Shown here: positions 30,170 to 39,865 of the stretch, in pieces | Layout of the letters: the number at the start of each line of letters is the position of its first letter | Numbering within the stretch: the first letter of the stretch is position 1 | Notes under the pieces: model-generated | Databases searched by the model: none | The model's input: the letters and a program-made list of their open reading frames with translations, nothing else | Told to the model about the DNA's origin: nothing | Position numbers and translations under genes: made by a program | Source of the DNA: Actinomadura sp. NBRC 104425 | Lineage (GTDB): Bacteria > Actinomycetota > Actinomycetes > Streptosporangiales > Streptosporangiaceae | Reading direction: 5' to 3' | NCBI RefSeq assembly: GCF_030269545.1 | Contig: NZ_BSTN01000002.1 | Location: 124,001 to 188,000, forward strand | DNA: 64,000 bases

Positions 30170-31834
30170 CTAGCAGGACGACCCGCGGGGGAGCTTGTAG
30201 ACGGCTCTGAGCGTGTAGCGGCCGGGGGCCGTGGTGCGGAGGCGGGCGAACTCGCCCTCGTGCGTCAGGCACGCGCCTGCGGGGCCCTGGACGGCCAGCC
30301 ACGGCGACCAGGAGACCCGCACCAGCGGCGACGCCCCCGCCCGGGGGACGTCCAGGACGACCCGGTCGGCGGTGATGCGCACGACCGAGGCGGGCGGGTC
30401 GGCCAGGGGCTGCGGGTCGGTGACGCTGAACAGCCGCCAGTGCTCGTCGCGCCACACCTCGCGAAGCCAGGGCAGGCCGCGGCGGATCAGCTCGGCCTCC
30501 TGCTCGGACGACCAGTCGGTCTCCACCTCGGGCAGCACCACGTACCGCACGCCCCAGCGCAGCAGCCACTCGCGGTAGGCGGCGGGGGTGAGGGTGCCGT
30601 CGTAGAACAGCCCGTTGCGGTCGGCGTCGACCTGCCGGTTCCAGCCGCGGGCGAGCACCACGTGCCGGCTGAGCCCCGACGCCTCCCAGTGCGAGCGCAG
30701 CGGGACGACCTCCACCCGGCCCCGGTCGGCGCCGCGCCGCAGCAGCTCGGCGACCAGCTCGTCGGAGTGCCGGGCGGCGGCCATGGCGGGCCGGGTGTGG
30801 ACCAGGTCGTCGACGGGCTTGACCACCTGCCACACGGCGGTGACGGCGAACGCGGCGCCGAGCACGGCCAGCCTGCGGCGGTCGCGGACGACGGCCATGG
30901 CGCACAGCAGCAGCACGCCGCCGAACATCAGCGCCAGCCGCTCCACGTTGCTGCCGACCGGGGAGGGGATGAGGTAGGTGAGCGTGATCCCCGCCAGGTA
31001 CACGGCGGTGCCGACGCGGACGGTGCGCCACGCCGGGGGCGCGAACAGCACGAGCGCGACGACGCTGGCGAGGGTGGGCAGCACCACGGCGGTGAAGGAG
31101 ATCGGCTGGACGCCCTTGAACGGGAACAGCAGCGTCGTGGCGGCCACCACCGCCGGCGGGCCCGCGGCCAGGGCGCAGCCGGTGCCGCGCCGCCCGGTCA
31201 AGAACAGCGCCGCCGCCGGCACCATGACGAACAGGCCCGCCACCGGGCTGGCGAGCGTGGTGACCACGGTCAGCGACGTCAGCGCGGCGCCGCGCGCCAG
31301 AGGGGCGCCGCGCCGCGAGAGCGCCACCACGGTGGCGATCAGCGCGAAGAACAGGCCGAGCCCGAACGTCACCCGCCCGGCGGCGGCGTTGCACGACAGC
31401 GAGAACGCTGCCCACAGCGCGGCGGGCAGCGTCAGCGGGGCCCGGTAGCGCACGAGCAGGTAGGCGGTGATCGTGGCCGACAGCGTGCCGGTCACACAGG
31501 CGACCGTGCGGATGCCCGCCCAGGCCATGAGGAGCGGCGACAGCACGCTGTAGGACGCCGGGTGCATGCCGCCGTACCAGAACAGGGCGTAGGGGGAGTC
31601 GGGGTGGGTGCGGGCGAAGTGGGTCCAGGCGTGCTGCGCCGCCAGGTCGCCGCCTTCGGCCGCCAGGAACAGCCCCCACACCAGGTGCAGCGCCGCCGCC
31701 AGGAGGGTGGCGGCGGTGACGGGGTGACGCGGGTCCGTCCACCGGCGCGGGCGCCCCGGGTGCGCGGACGCGCCGGGACGGCCGGTGCGCGACGGCCGTT
31801 CACGCAGGTGGGTCGGGCCGGGGACCGCGGTCAC
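30170..31834 (-). CDS. Polytopic membrane protein with GT-C-like architecture
   Basis: A roughly 554-residue protein. After a 45-residue basic head, about ten hydrophobic helices follow (for example ATLLAAALHLVWGLFLAA, VTFGLGLFFALIATVVAL, AGLFVMVPAAALFLT, LALMFGGVLLLCAMAVV). An early extracytoplasmic loop contains HFARTHPDSPYALFWYGGMH. The last 200 residues are soluble (VRYVVLPEVETDWSSEQEAE ... APGRYTLRAVYKL). A helical membrane part followed by an exported beta-rich tail resembles polyprenol-dependent glycosyltransferases (GT-C) and YfhO-like proteins, but no catalytic motif is certain. The GTG at 31834 is a best guess without strong ribosome binding site. It interrupts the otherwise conserved metK-priA order. 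Confidence 0.7.
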   Translation of the reverse strand: MTAVPGPTHLRERPSRTGRPGASAHPGRPRRWTDPRHPVTAATLLAAALHLVWGLFLAAEGGDLAAQHAWTHFARTHPDSPYALFWYGGMHPASYSVLSPLLMAWAGIRTVACVTGTLSATITAYLLVRYRAPLTLPAALWAAFSLSCNAAAGRVTFGLGLFFALIATVVALSRRGAPLARGAALTSLTVVTTLASPVAGLFVMVPAAALFLTGRRGTGCALAAGPPAVVAATTLLFPFKGVQPISFTAVVLPTLASVVALVLFAPPAWRTVRVGTAVYLAGITLTYLIPSPVGSNVERLALMFGGVLLLCAMAVVRDRRRLAVLGAAFAVTAVWQVVKPVDDLVHTRPAMAAARHSDELVAELLRRGADRGRVEVVPLRSHWEASGLSRHVVLARGWNRQVDADRNGLFYDGTLTPAAYREWLLRWGVRYVVLPEVETDWSSEQEAELIRRGLPWLREVWRDEHWRLFSVTDPQPLADPPASVVRITADRVVLDVPRAGASPLVRVSWSPWLAVQGPAGACLTHEGEFARLRTTAPGRYTLRAVYKLPRGSSC

Positions 31835-31958
31835 GGCGACTCGGGGGAAATCGGTGACGCTGGCAGCATCGGGCAATGATCCAATGAATCCGGCACGCCT
31901 TACAAACCGTGCGCGGCGGCCCGGGGCCGGTGACCGCCGCGGCGTCGGCCTGATCTGG

Positions 31959-31964
31959 TAGGAC
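31959..31964 (+). promoter_or_regulatory. Candidate -10 element of priA
   Basis: TAGGAC is followed by seven bases and the GTG at 31972, a leaderless geometry. Confidence 0.35.
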
Positions 31965-31971
31965 GGTTGGC

Positions 31972-34071
31972 GTGAGCAACGACGGCGGGGGAGCGGAGCT
32001 GATCCCGGGGCTGGACGACGTCCCGCGGGCGGTCCCCGAGCGCCCCGCCCCCGCGGCGGGGAAAGGCAAGAGCGGGCGCGCGGCGGCCAAGGGCGCCCGG
32101 ACGCCCGCCGCGACGCTGCCGGTCGCGCGGGTCGCGGTGGAGGTGCCGCTGGCCCATCTGGACCGTCCGTTCGACTATCTGGTGCCCGACCGGCTCGACG
32201 CGCAGGCCGTGCCCGGGTGCCGGGTGCGGGTGCGGTTCGCCGGGCAGCTGGTGGACGGGCTGCTGCTCGACCGGGTCGCCGACAGCGCCCACGAGGGCCG
32301 GCTGGCCTACCTGGAGCGGGTCGTCTCGCCCGAGCCGGTGCTGACCCCGCAGGTTGCGGCGCTGGCCCGCGAGGTCGCCGACCGGTACGCGGGCACCCTC
32401 GCCGACGTGCTGCGCCTGGCGATCCCGCCGCGGCACGCCCGGGTGGAGGCCGAGCCGCCCCCGGCCCCCGCGCCGGACGCACCGGCACCGAACCGCGACC
32501 CCGGGCCGTGGCGGGAGTACCCGGCCGGGCCGTCGTTCGTGGCCGCGCTGGCGGACGGCCGCGCGCCCCGCGCCGTGTGGACGGCGCTGCCCGGCCCCGC
32601 GTGGACGGCGGCGATCGCCCGCGCCGTCGCGGTCACCCTGGCGGCCGGGCGCGGCGCGCTGGTCGTCCTGGCCGACGGGCGCGACGTGGCCCGCGTGGAC
32701 GCGGCGCTGGCCGCGGAGCTGGGGCCGGGGCGGCACGTCGCGCTGACCGCCGAGCTCGGCCCCGCCGAACGCTACCGGCGCTGGCTGGCGGTGCTGCGCG
32801 GCGCGGTCCGCGCCGTCGTCGGCACCCGGGCGGCGATGTTCGCGCCCGTCGCCGACCTCGGCCTGGTCGTGCTGTGGGACGACGGCGACGACGTGCACGC
32901 CGAGCCGCACGCCCCCTACCCGCACCCCCGCGAGGTGCTGGCGCTGCGCGCCCACCGGGCCGGGGCGGCGGCGCTGTTCGGCGGCTTCACCCGCACCACC
33001 GAGGCCACCCGGCTGGTGGAGTCCGGCTGGGCGCACCCCCTGGCGCCCGAGCGGACGCGGCTGCGCCAGGTCATGCCGCGGGTGCGGCCCGTGGGCGACG
33101 ACGCCGAGCTGGCCCGCGACGGCGCCGCCCGCACCGCCCGCCTGTCGCACCTGGCGTTCGAGACGGCCCGGGGCGCGCTGCGGGAGGGCCCGGTGCTGGT
33201 GCAGGTGCCGCGCCGCGGCTACCTGCCGGGCCTGGCGTGCGGGCGCTGCCGCGGCCCCGCCCGGTGCGGCGCCTGCCAGGGGCCGCTGGCGCTGACGTCG
33301 TCGCACGCCACCCCCTACTGCCGCTGGTGCGGGCGGATCGCGGGCGACTGGCGCTGCCCGCACTGCGGGCACATCCACGTGCGGGCGGTCGTCGTCGGGG
33401 CGCGGCGCACGGCCGAGGAGCTGGGCCGGGCGTTCCCCGGCGTCAACGTCAGAACGTCCGGGCGCGACGGGGTGCTCGACACGGTCGGCGCCGAGCCCGC
33501 GCTGGTGGTGTCCACGCCCGGCGCCGAGCCGGTCGCCGACGGCGGCTACGCGGCCGCGCTGCTGCTGGACGGGTGGGTGCTGCTGGGCCGCCCCGACCTG
33601 CGGGCGGGGGAGGAGACCCTGCGCCGCTGGCTGAACGCCGCCGCGCTCGTCCGCCCCTCGGCCCCGGTCGTGGTGGCCGCCGAAGGGTCGCTCCCGGCCG
33701 TGCAGGCGCTCATCCGCTGGGACCCGGTCACCTTCGCCGAACGGGAGCTGGCCGAACGGCGCGGCGTGGGGTTCCCGCCCGCCGTGCGCATGGCCTCGCT
33801 CACCGCGTCCCCGGCGGCGGTCCGCGAACTGCTGGCCGAGGTGCGCCTGCCGGACGGCGCCGAGGTGCTCGGCCCCGTCCCGGTGCCCGACCCGCCCTCG
33901 GGCGCGGCCCCCGGCGGGGAGGCCCAGGGCAGGGAACGCGCCCTCATCCGGGTGCCGCGCGGCGCGGGGCTCGCGCTCGCCCGCGCGCTGAAGGAGGCGC
34001 AGGGAGTGCGCAGCGCGCGTAAAGCTCCGGAAACCGTGCGCGTCCAGATCGACCCCCTGGAGCTGGTCTGA
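31972..34071 (+). CDS. priA: Primosomal protein PriA, actinobacterial helicase-dead form
   Basis: PriA reloads the replisome at broken forks. The 699-residue protein keeps the N-terminal DNA-binding domain (VAVEVPLAHLDRPFDYLVPD) and the four CxxC zinc motifs (CGRC, CGAC, CRWC, CPHC, residues about 423-465). It lacks the helicase ATP site: the Walker A position reads ALPGPAWTAA without the GKT, and the DEAD/H position reads LVVLWDDGDD. Loss of these motifs is known for actinobacterial PriA, so it probably works as a structural fork-binding factor only. It starts at a GTG at 31972 and ends 17 bases before the next gene. Confidence 0.92.
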   Translation: MSNDGGGAELIPGLDDVPRAVPERPAPAAGKGKSGRAAAKGARTPAATLPVARVAVEVPLAHLDRPFDYLVPDRLDAQAVPGCRVRVRFAGQLVDGLLLDRVADSAHEGRLAYLERVVSPEPVLTPQVAALAREVADRYAGTLADVLRLAIPPRHARVEAEPPPAPAPDAPAPNRDPGPWREYPAGPSFVAALADGRAPRAVWTALPGPAWTAAIARAVAVTLAAGRGALVVLADGRDVARVDAALAAELGPGRHVALTAELGPAERYRRWLAVLRGAVRAVVGTRAAMFAPVADLGLVVLWDDGDDVHAEPHAPYPHPREVLALRAHRAGAAALFGGFTRTTEATRLVESGWAHPLAPERTRLRQVMPRVRPVGDDAELARDGAARTARLSHLAFETARGALREGPVLVQVPRRGYLPGLACGRCRGPARCGACQGPLALTSSHATPYCRWCGRIAGDWRCPHCGHIHVRAVVVGARRTAEELGRAFPGVNVRTSGRDGVLDTVGAEPALVVSTPGAEPVADGGYAAALLLDGWVLLGRPDLRAGEETLRRWLNAAALVRPSAPVVVAAEGSLPAVQALIRWDPVTFAERELAERRGVGFPPAVRMASLTASPAAVRELLAEVRLPDGAEVLGPVPVPDPPSGAAPGGEAQGRERALIRVPRGAGLALARALKEAQGVRSARKAPETVRVQIDPLELV

Positions 34072-34075
34072 CCAC

Positions 34076-34081
34076 TAGTGT
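34076..34081 (+). promoter_or_regulatory. Candidate -10 element before the gene at 34089
   Basis: TAGTGT is followed after seven bases by the GTG at 34089, again leaderless geometry, and begins four bases after the priA stop. Confidence 0.3.
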
Positions 34082-34088
34082 TCTCCGG

Positions 34089-35771
34089 GTGGCCGACAAC
34101 ACGGACTGGGTCAGCGGCGTGGACGACGCGCTGCGGAAGTGGGCGGACGAGCACGGCGGCGAGTCCGTCGACCCGCGGGGCGCGCGGCTGCTGCTCGACC
34201 TCATGCGCGACGACCTGCGGCTGGCCGGGCCGGACGGGCTGACGCCCGAGCTGCTGCGCCGCCTGCTGCTGGAGGTCTTCCCCGAGACGGTGGTCGCGGG
34301 CGCCGACGAGGTGCCCGACATCCTCGCCACCGCGCACCGCCTGGTGGCGTTCCTCGGCGAGTCCGGCGCCGTCCCGGCCGCGTGCGCCGCCGAGCTGACC
34401 GCCGAGCTGGACGCGCTCGCGCCCCGCTTCGCCGAGGTGGTGGCCGCCGCCGACACCGCCGAGCGGCAGGCCGCGGCCGAGGTGCTCCACGGCATGATGG
34501 TCGCCGAGGGGGTCGATCCGGACGACGCCGAGGCGGTCGAACGGTGGGTGCGCGCGTTCGAGGCGCTGCCGGAGGCCGAGCGGTTCGCCCGCACCGAGGA
34601 GTACCTGCGCCGGGCCGAGGAACTGGTCGTCCCGCCGGTCCGGGTGGCTTCCGAGGCCGAGCTGGCCGCCGCCGCGCGCCGCTCCCCGCTGGTCGCCGAG
34701 GCGCTGTCGGGGGGCTCCGAGAGGCTCCGGCGGGCCGCGGACGAGGCCGGGATCACCGGCGAGGCCGGCATCGCGGGGGACGCCGACGACCGCGCGGTTC
34801 TGGACGCCTGGCTGCGGCTGTTCGACGCCGCGGCGGTGCCCGGGCACGACCCGTCCGGCGGCCTCACCCCGGCCCAGCTGGTGCGAAACGAGCTGACCGG
34901 CGTGCTGATCCACCTGTACGAGCAGGACGAGCCGACCGCCCCCGAGCCGCTGGCGGCCGCGCTGATGCTGCACGTCGAGCAGGAGTACGAGGTCGCCGAC
35001 GACCGGCGCGCCCTGAACGCCGCGGTGGAGACCGCGCTGGCCGAGGAGCTCGGCAACCTGGTCCGCTGGGGCGTGGCCGAGACCCGCGGCGGCGGCTACG
35101 CGCTCACCCCGCTGGGCGTGTGGGGCGTGCGGGAGCTGCTGCTGGCCGACGGGTTCGTGGCGCCGAAGGTCGGCGAGCTGGCCGAGGCGCCGGCCGCGGA
35201 CCTGGTGGCCGGGCTGACCTGGCACCGGCACGACACCGCCGACGAGGAGATCGACGGCTGGCTGGCCCGCCGCGACCCCGCCGGCGCCGCCGCCGAGCTG
35301 CTGGAGGTCATGCGGACCGGCACCCCCGGCGCCCGCAACCTGGCCGCCGCCGTCCTCGAACGCGTCGGCCCGCAGGCGGCCGGCGCCGTCCGGGACGCCG
35401 TGCGGCACCCGCCCGTCCGGCCGTACGCCGTGCTGTGGCTGAGCCGCAACGGCGACCCCGGCGCCGAGCTCGGCCGCGCCGAGTACGTGTGGATGTTCGT
35501 CGACTCGGTCGCCGGGATGATGGAGACCGCCGAACCCGGCGAGGCGGTGCGGGCGGCCCTTACCGAGGCGCCCGCCGGCGCCGACATGGCCGCGCTGATC
35601 GACGACATCCGGCGGGCCGACCACCCCGACGCCGTCGACGTGCTGGTGGCGCTGGGCGACCACCACCCCGACAAGGCGCTGGCGAAGGCGGCGCGGACCG
35701 CCGCCTACAAGGCCCGCTCCAGCCGCGCCGGCGCGGCGGGACGGGGCGGGGGCGCCTCCGGATCTTCGTAG
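34089..35771 (+). CDS. Conserved hypothetical helical-repeat protein
   Basis: A 560-residue soluble acidic protein I do not recognise. The first half is almost all helical (LLLDLMRDDLRLAGPDGLTP, ALAPRFAEVVAAADTAERQA, EAVERWVRAFEALPEAERF). A central segment, EELGNLVRWGVAETRGGGYA followed by LTPLGVWGVRELLLADG, looks like a winged-helix domain. The C-terminal 180 residues have HEAT-like alternation (AAAELLEVMRTGTPGARNLA, AAGAVRDAVRHPPVRPYAVL, DAVDVLVALGDHHPDKALAK). Such proteins are usually scaffolds. There is no membrane helix or signal peptide. It lies between priA and def, where most actinomycetes have no such gene. Confidence 0.72.
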   Translation: MADNTDWVSGVDDALRKWADEHGGESVDPRGARLLLDLMRDDLRLAGPDGLTPELLRRLLLEVFPETVVAGADEVPDILATAHRLVAFLGESGAVPAACAAELTAELDALAPRFAEVVAAADTAERQAAAEVLHGMMVAEGVDPDDAEAVERWVRAFEALPEAERFARTEEYLRRAEELVVPPVRVASEAELAAAARRSPLVAEALSGGSERLRRAADEAGITGEAGIAGDADDRAVLDAWLRLFDAAAVPGHDPSGGLTPAQLVRNELTGVLIHLYEQDEPTAPEPLAAALMLHVEQEYEVADDRRALNAAVETALAEELGNLVRWGVAETRGGGYALTPLGVWGVRELLLADGFVAPKVGELAEAPAADLVAGLTWHRHDTADEEIDGWLARRDPAGAAAELLEVMRTGTPGARNLAAAVLERVGPQAAGAVRDAVRHPPVRPYAVLWLSRNGDPGAELGRAEYVWMFVDSVAGMMETAEPGEAVRAALTEAPAGADMAALIDDIRRADHPDAVDVLVALGDHHPDKALAKAARTAAYKARSSRAGAAGRGGGASGSS

Positions 35772-35859
35772 ACTGGTGGGACGTCCACCGCGCGACAGGG
35801 CGCGGGCCGAGCACCGCAGGGACGAACACGCACAAGCACCGTAGGGAACGGAGTCCTCG

Positions 35860-36405
35860 TTGGCCGTCAAGCCCATCCGCCTCTTCGGCGACCCCGTGCT
35901 GCGCACCCCGGCCGAACCGGTCAAGGACTTCGACAAGGAGCTGCGCCGCCTCGTCAAGGACCTGACCGACACGATGATCGACGCGCCCGGCGTCGGCCTG
36001 GCCGCGCCGCAGCTCGGCGTGAGCCTGCGCGTGTTCACCTACTACGTCGACGACCGGCTCGGCCACCTGGTCAATCCGACCCTGGACCTGTCGGACGAGC
36101 AGGAGACCGACGACGAGGGCTGCCTGTCGCTGCCCGGCCTGTCGTTCCCCACGCCGCGCGCGGTCCGCGCGGTCGCCAAGGGCTTCAACATGTACGGCGA
36201 GCCGATCACCCTGGAGGGCACGCACCTGCTGGCCCGCTGCGTCCAGCACGAGACCGACCACCTGGACGGCGTGATCTTCATCGACCGGATGGACGCCGAG
36301 CAGCGCCGGGCCGCGATGAAGGCGATCCGCGAGGCCGAGTGGTTCGGCGAGCCCGCGCCGGTGGTCAAGCAGTCCCCGCACCCCACGTACGGGAAGGCCA
36401 TCTAG
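35860..36405 (+). CDS. def: Peptide deformylase Def
   Basis: Def removes the formyl group from nascent proteins. All three metal-site motifs are present in the 181-residue product: [18 protein letters not shown] (metal Cys) and QHETDHLDG (H-E-x-D-H, metal His and catalytic Glu). The start is a TTG at 35860 after GAACGGAGTCC; no ATG or GTG gives the conserved N-terminus [20 protein letters not shown]. It ends one base before the fmt GTG, so formylation and deformylation functions are co-expressed. The C-terminus has a short proline/lysine tail of the actinobacterial type. Confidence 0.96.
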   Translation: MAVKPIRLFGDPVLRTPAEPVKDFDKELRRLVKDLTDTMIDAPGVGLAAPQLGVSLRVFTYYVDDRLGHLVNPTLDLSDEQETDDEGCLSLPGLSFPTPRAVRAVAKGFNMYGEPITLEGTHLLARCVQHETDHLDGVIFIDRMDAEQRRAAMKAIREAEWFGEPAPVVKQSPHPTYGKAI

Positions 36406-36406
36406 G

Positions 36407-37333
36407 GTGAAGCTGGTTTTCGCCGGAACCCCGCAGACGGCGGTGCCGTCGCTGGAGGCGCTGCTGGAGTCCGGGCACGACGTCGCCGCCGTCGTCACCC
36501 GCCCCGACGCGCCCGCCGGACGCGGCCGCAGGCCGGCGGCCAGCCCGGTCGCGCGGCGCGCCGCCGAGGCCGGGATCGAGGTGCTCAAGCCCGCCAAGGT
36601 CCGCGACCCCGAGTTCCTGGACCGGCTGCGCGAGATCGCCCCCGACTGCTGCCCCGTCGTCGCCTACGGGGCGCTGCTGCCGCCGGTCGCGCTGGCCATC
36701 CCCCGGCACGGCTGGGTGAACCTGCACTTCTCGCTGCTGCCGGCCTGGCGCGGCGCCGCGCCCGTCCAGCACGCCATCCTGCACGGCGACGACATGACCG
36801 GCGCCGCCACCTTCCAGATCGAGGAGGGCCTGGACACCGGCCCGGTCTACGGGGTGCTGACCGAGCCGATCCGCGCCGACGACACCGCCGGGACGCTGCT
36901 GGAGCGCCTGGCGCACGCGGGCGCGCGGCTGCTGGTGGACACGATGAACGGCATCGAGGCGGGCATCCTGGAGCCGCGCCCGCAGCCCGGCGACGGCGTC
37001 TCGCACGCCGCCAAGATCACCACCGAGGACGCGCGGGTCGACTGGGCCGCCCCCGCCATGCGGATCGACCGGCTCGTCCGCGCCTGCACGCCCGCGCCCG
37101 GCGCCTGGACCACCTTCCGCGGCGAACGCCTCAAGCTCGGCCCGGTCCGCCCGCTCGCGGGCGGCGACCCGCTGCCCCCCGGCGCGCTGCGGGTGCGCAA
37201 GAACGAGGTGCTGGCCGGCACCGGCACGTCCCCGGTCGTGCTCGGCGAGGTGCAGCCGCAGGGCAAGCGCCGCATGAACGCCGCCGACTGGACGCGCGGC
37301 GTCCGGCTCACCGACGAGGACCGCCTGGACTGA
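36407..37333 (+). CDS. fmt: Methionyl-tRNA formyltransferase Fmt
   Basis: Fmt formylates initiator Met-tRNA with 10-formyl-THF. The 308-residue enzyme shows [20 protein letters not shown] at the start, [12 protein letters not shown], the formyl-THF/catalytic motif [20 protein letters not shown] and [17 protein letters not shown] (Asp of the active site), then the C-terminal tRNA-binding domain from about residue 205. GTG start at 36407 and TGATG overlap with rsmB at 37333 fix both ends. Confidence 0.96.
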   Translation: MKLVFAGTPQTAVPSLEALLESGHDVAAVVTRPDAPAGRGRRPAASPVARRAAEAGIEVLKPAKVRDPEFLDRLREIAPDCCPVVAYGALLPPVALAIPRHGWVNLHFSLLPAWRGAAPVQHAILHGDDMTGAATFQIEEGLDTGPVYGVLTEPIRADDTAGTLLERLAHAGARLLVDTMNGIEAGILEPRPQPGDGVSHAAKITTEDARVDWAAPAMRIDRLVRACTPAPGAWTTFRGERLKLGPVRPLAGGDPLPPGALRVRKNEVLAGTGTSPVVLGEVQPQGKRRMNAADWTRGVRLTDEDRLD

Positions 37334-38763
37334 TGCCGCCCGCCCACCGCCGCAACCGCGGCCGCCGCAACGCCCCGCGCCGGCCCGGCGGCCCCCGCCG
37401 CACCGGCCGTCCCCCCGAGGACCTGGCCCGCCGCACCGCGTTCGACGTCATCCGGGCCGTCCAGACCCGCGACGCCTACGCCAACCTGCTGCTGCCCAAC
37501 CGCCTGCGCTCGCGCGGCCTGACCGGCCGCGACGCCGCGCTCGCCACCGAGCTGACCTACGGCACGCTGCGCGGCCGCGGCACCTACGACGCCGTCCTGG
37601 CCCTGTGCAGCGACCGCGACCTGCGCCGCATCGACCCGCCGCTGCTGGACGTGCTGCGGCTGGGCGCCCACCAGATCCTGGCCACCCGCATCCCGCCGCA
37701 CGCCGCCGTCGGCACCGCCGTCGACCTGGCCCGCTCGGTCGCCGGGCCGGGGCACGCCAAGTTCGCCAACGCCGTGCTGCGCAAGGTCGCCACCCGCGAC
37801 CTGGCGGCGTGGCTGGCCATCCTCGCGCCCGAGGGCGGCGACGAGGTGGCGCGGCTGTCGGTCGCGCACAGCCACCCCGCCTGGATCGTCTCGGCGCTGC
37901 GCGACGCCCTCGGCCCCGACCGCGGCGAGATCGAGCCGCTGCTGGCCGCCGACAACGAACGCCCCCGCGTCACCCTGGTGGCCCGGCCCGGCCGCGCCGC
38001 CCCGCAGGAGCTGTACGAGGCGGGGGCCGAGCCGGCGCCGCTGTCCCCGTACGGGGCGGTGCTGCCCGAGGGCGACCCCGCCGCGATCCCGGCCGTCCGG
38101 GAGGGCCGCGCCGCCGTCCAGGACGAGGCCAGCCAGCTCGTCGCGCTCGCCCTGGCCGCCGCGCCGCTGGACGGCCCCGACGCCCGCTGGCTCGACATGT
38201 GCGCCGGGCCCGGCGGCAAGGCGGGCCTGCTGGCCGCCGTGGCCGCGCAGCGCGGCGCCCGCCTGCTGGCCGCCGACCTGCAGCCGCACCGCGCCGCGCT
38301 GGTCCGCGGCGCCGTGGACGGCCGCGCCGGCGTGGTCGTCGCCGACGGCACCGCGCCCGCCTGGCGCCCCGGCGTGTTCGACCGCGTGCTGCTGGACGCG
38401 CCGTGCACCGGCCTGGGCGCGCTGCGGCGCCGCCCCGAGGCGCGGTGGCGGCGCGGCCCCGAGGCGGTGGCCGAGATGACGCCGCTGCAGCGCGAACTGC
38501 TTGCGTCGGCGCTGCAGGCGGTCCGCCCCGGCGGGGTGGTCGCGTACGTGACGTGCTCGCCGCACCTGGCCGAGACCAGCGTGGTCGTGGACGACGTGCT
38601 GCGCGGCCGCGACGACGTGGAGCGCCTGGACGCCCCCGCCGCGCTCGCGGCCGTCGCGCCCGCCCTGACCGGCGTGGCGGCGGCCGAGGACGGCTGCGCC
38701 CGGTTCTGGCCGCACCGGCACGGCACCGACGCGATGTTCCTGGCCCTGCTGCGCCGCCGCTGA
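37333..38763 (+). CDS. rsmB: 16S rRNA (cytosine-967-C5)-methyltransferase RsmB
   Basis: RsmB methylates C967 of 16S rRNA. The 476-residue protein starts with a very basic arginine-rich tail, then a NusB-like RNA-binding domain (about 30-160: AFDVIRAVQTRDAYANLLLP, ELTYGTLRGRGTYDAVLA). The methyltransferase follows, with WLDMCAGPGGKAGLLAAVAA for SAM, LLDAPCTGLGALRRRPEARW containing the active cysteine of motif IV, and VAYVTCSPHLAET with the second cysteine of motif VI. It is the last gene of the def-fmt-rsmB operon. Confidence 0.95.
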   Translation: MPPAHRRNRGRRNAPRRPGGPRRTGRPPEDLARRTAFDVIRAVQTRDAYANLLLPNRLRSRGLTGRDAALATELTYGTLRGRGTYDAVLALCSDRDLRRIDPPLLDVLRLGAHQILATRIPPHAAVGTAVDLARSVAGPGHAKFANAVLRKVATRDLAAWLAILAPEGGDEVARLSVAHSHPAWIVSALRDALGPDRGEIEPLLAADNERPRVTLVARPGRAAPQELYEAGAEPAPLSPYGAVLPEGDPAAIPAVREGRAAVQDEASQLVALALAAAPLDGPDARWLDMCAGPGGKAGLLAAVAAQRGARLLAADLQPHRAALVRGAVDGRAGVVVADGTAPAWRPGVFDRVLLDAPCTGLGALRRRPEARWRRGPEAVAEMTPLQRELLASALQAVRPGGVVAYVTCSPHLAETSVVVDDVLRGRDDVERLDAPAALAAVAPALTGVAAAEDGCARFWPHRHGTDAMFLALLRRR

Positions 38764-38884
38764 GACCCGACGTCCGGCCCGCTCTGGGCAACGCCAGGGA
38801 ACCTTTGCGTGTTGGACGGCGCTTCCACCGGGGACGCCTCAGTAACGTTGGCGCCTGCCGGACAGGAACGTCCCGGGGGAGTGC

Positions 38885-39853
38885 GTGGTGCTCACCGATT
38901 TCATGGAGGCCGTGTCGTTCATCGGGAGCGGCGGCGTCTACCTGTCGCTCCTGGTGCTCGTCTACTGGTGCGTGGATGCCCGGTGGGGGGCCAGGGCCGC
39001 AGTGCTGCTGGCGGCCGGCACGGTGCTCAACACCGTGCTGAAGCTGTTCTTCCACGAGCCGCGGCCGTTCTGGACCGACGCCTCGGTCACCGGGCACGAG
39101 CCGCGCGACTCGTTCGGCATGCCGTCCGGGCACGCCCAGAGCGCGGCGGTGTTCTGGGGCTTCGCCGCCGCGCAGGCCCCGGCGGGCCGTCCGGCGCTGC
39201 GCCGCGCGGCCTGGGCGGCCGCGCTGGCGGTGATCGGCCTGATCGGGGCGTCGCGGGTCGTGCTGGGCGTGCACTCGATCGGGCAGGTGACCGCCGGGTT
39301 CGCGATCGGCGCGGTGCTGCTGGCGGTCGGGCTGCACCTGGAGCCGCTGGCGGTGCCGTGGTGGACGCGGCGCCCGCTGCCCGCGCAGCTGGGGCTGGCG
39401 CTGGGCGTGTCGCTGGCCCTGGCCGGGCTCGGCTGGGCCGCGGTGGAGGCGCTGGGCGGCTGGCAGTGGCCGGCGCCGTGGGCGCACGCGATCGCGCAGG
39501 CCGGCGGCCGCGCCGAGCCGGTCACCGCGGGCGACTGCGCGGCCGCGGCGGGCGGGCTGTTCGGCCTGCTGGCGGGCCTGTCGTGGACGGCCCACCGGGG
39601 CGGGTACGACGCGTCCGGGCGGCTGTGGCGGCGGCTGGCGCGCATCCCGGTCGGCGCGGCGGGCGTGTCGGCGTTCTACACCCTCGGGCTGTTCCTCGGC
39701 ACCCAGCCGGTGCAGGCGTTCGCCGGGCAGGCGCTGCTGGCGCTGTGGGCGACCGCCGGGGCGCCGGAGGCGTTCATGCGGCTCGGGCTGGCGACGCGCA
39801 CCACCCGCGCGGTCACCCGGGCGGGTGAGGAGCGCGCCGAAGTGCGGCAATAG
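38885..39853 (+). CDS. PAP2-family membrane phosphatase
   Basis: A 322-residue integral membrane protein of the type 2 phosphatidic acid phosphatase superfamily, likely acting on a lipid or undecaprenyl pyrophosphate at the outer face. The tripartite active site is present: LKLFFHEPRPF (K-x6-R-P), GMPSGHAQS and SRVVLGVHSIGQ. Eight or so hydrophobic helices are predicted, the last three beyond the PAP2 core. The start is one of two tandem GTGs (38885/38888) after GGGGGAG. It sits between rsmB and rpe, and its stop is 12 bases before the rpe ATG. Confidence 0.9.
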   Translation: MVLTDFMEAVSFIGSGGVYLSLLVLVYWCVDARWGARAAVLLAAGTVLNTVLKLFFHEPRPFWTDASVTGHEPRDSFGMPSGHAQSAAVFWGFAAAQAPAGRPALRRAAWAAALAVIGLIGASRVVLGVHSIGQVTAGFAIGAVLLAVGLHLEPLAVPWWTRRPLPAQLGLALGVSLALAGLGWAAVEALGGWQWPAPWAHAIAQAGGRAEPVTAGDCAAAAGGLFGLLAGLSWTAHRGGYDASGRLWRRLARIPVGAAGVSAFYTLGLFLGTQPVQAFAGQALLALWATAGAPEAFMRLGLATRTTRAVTRAGEERAEVRQ

Positions 39854-39865
39854 ACTCGGTCCATC

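Noticed and set aside
30170..32488. Extension of the membrane-protein gene to 32488
   Set aside because: The extra 218 residues lie antisense to the start of priA and are low-complexity.
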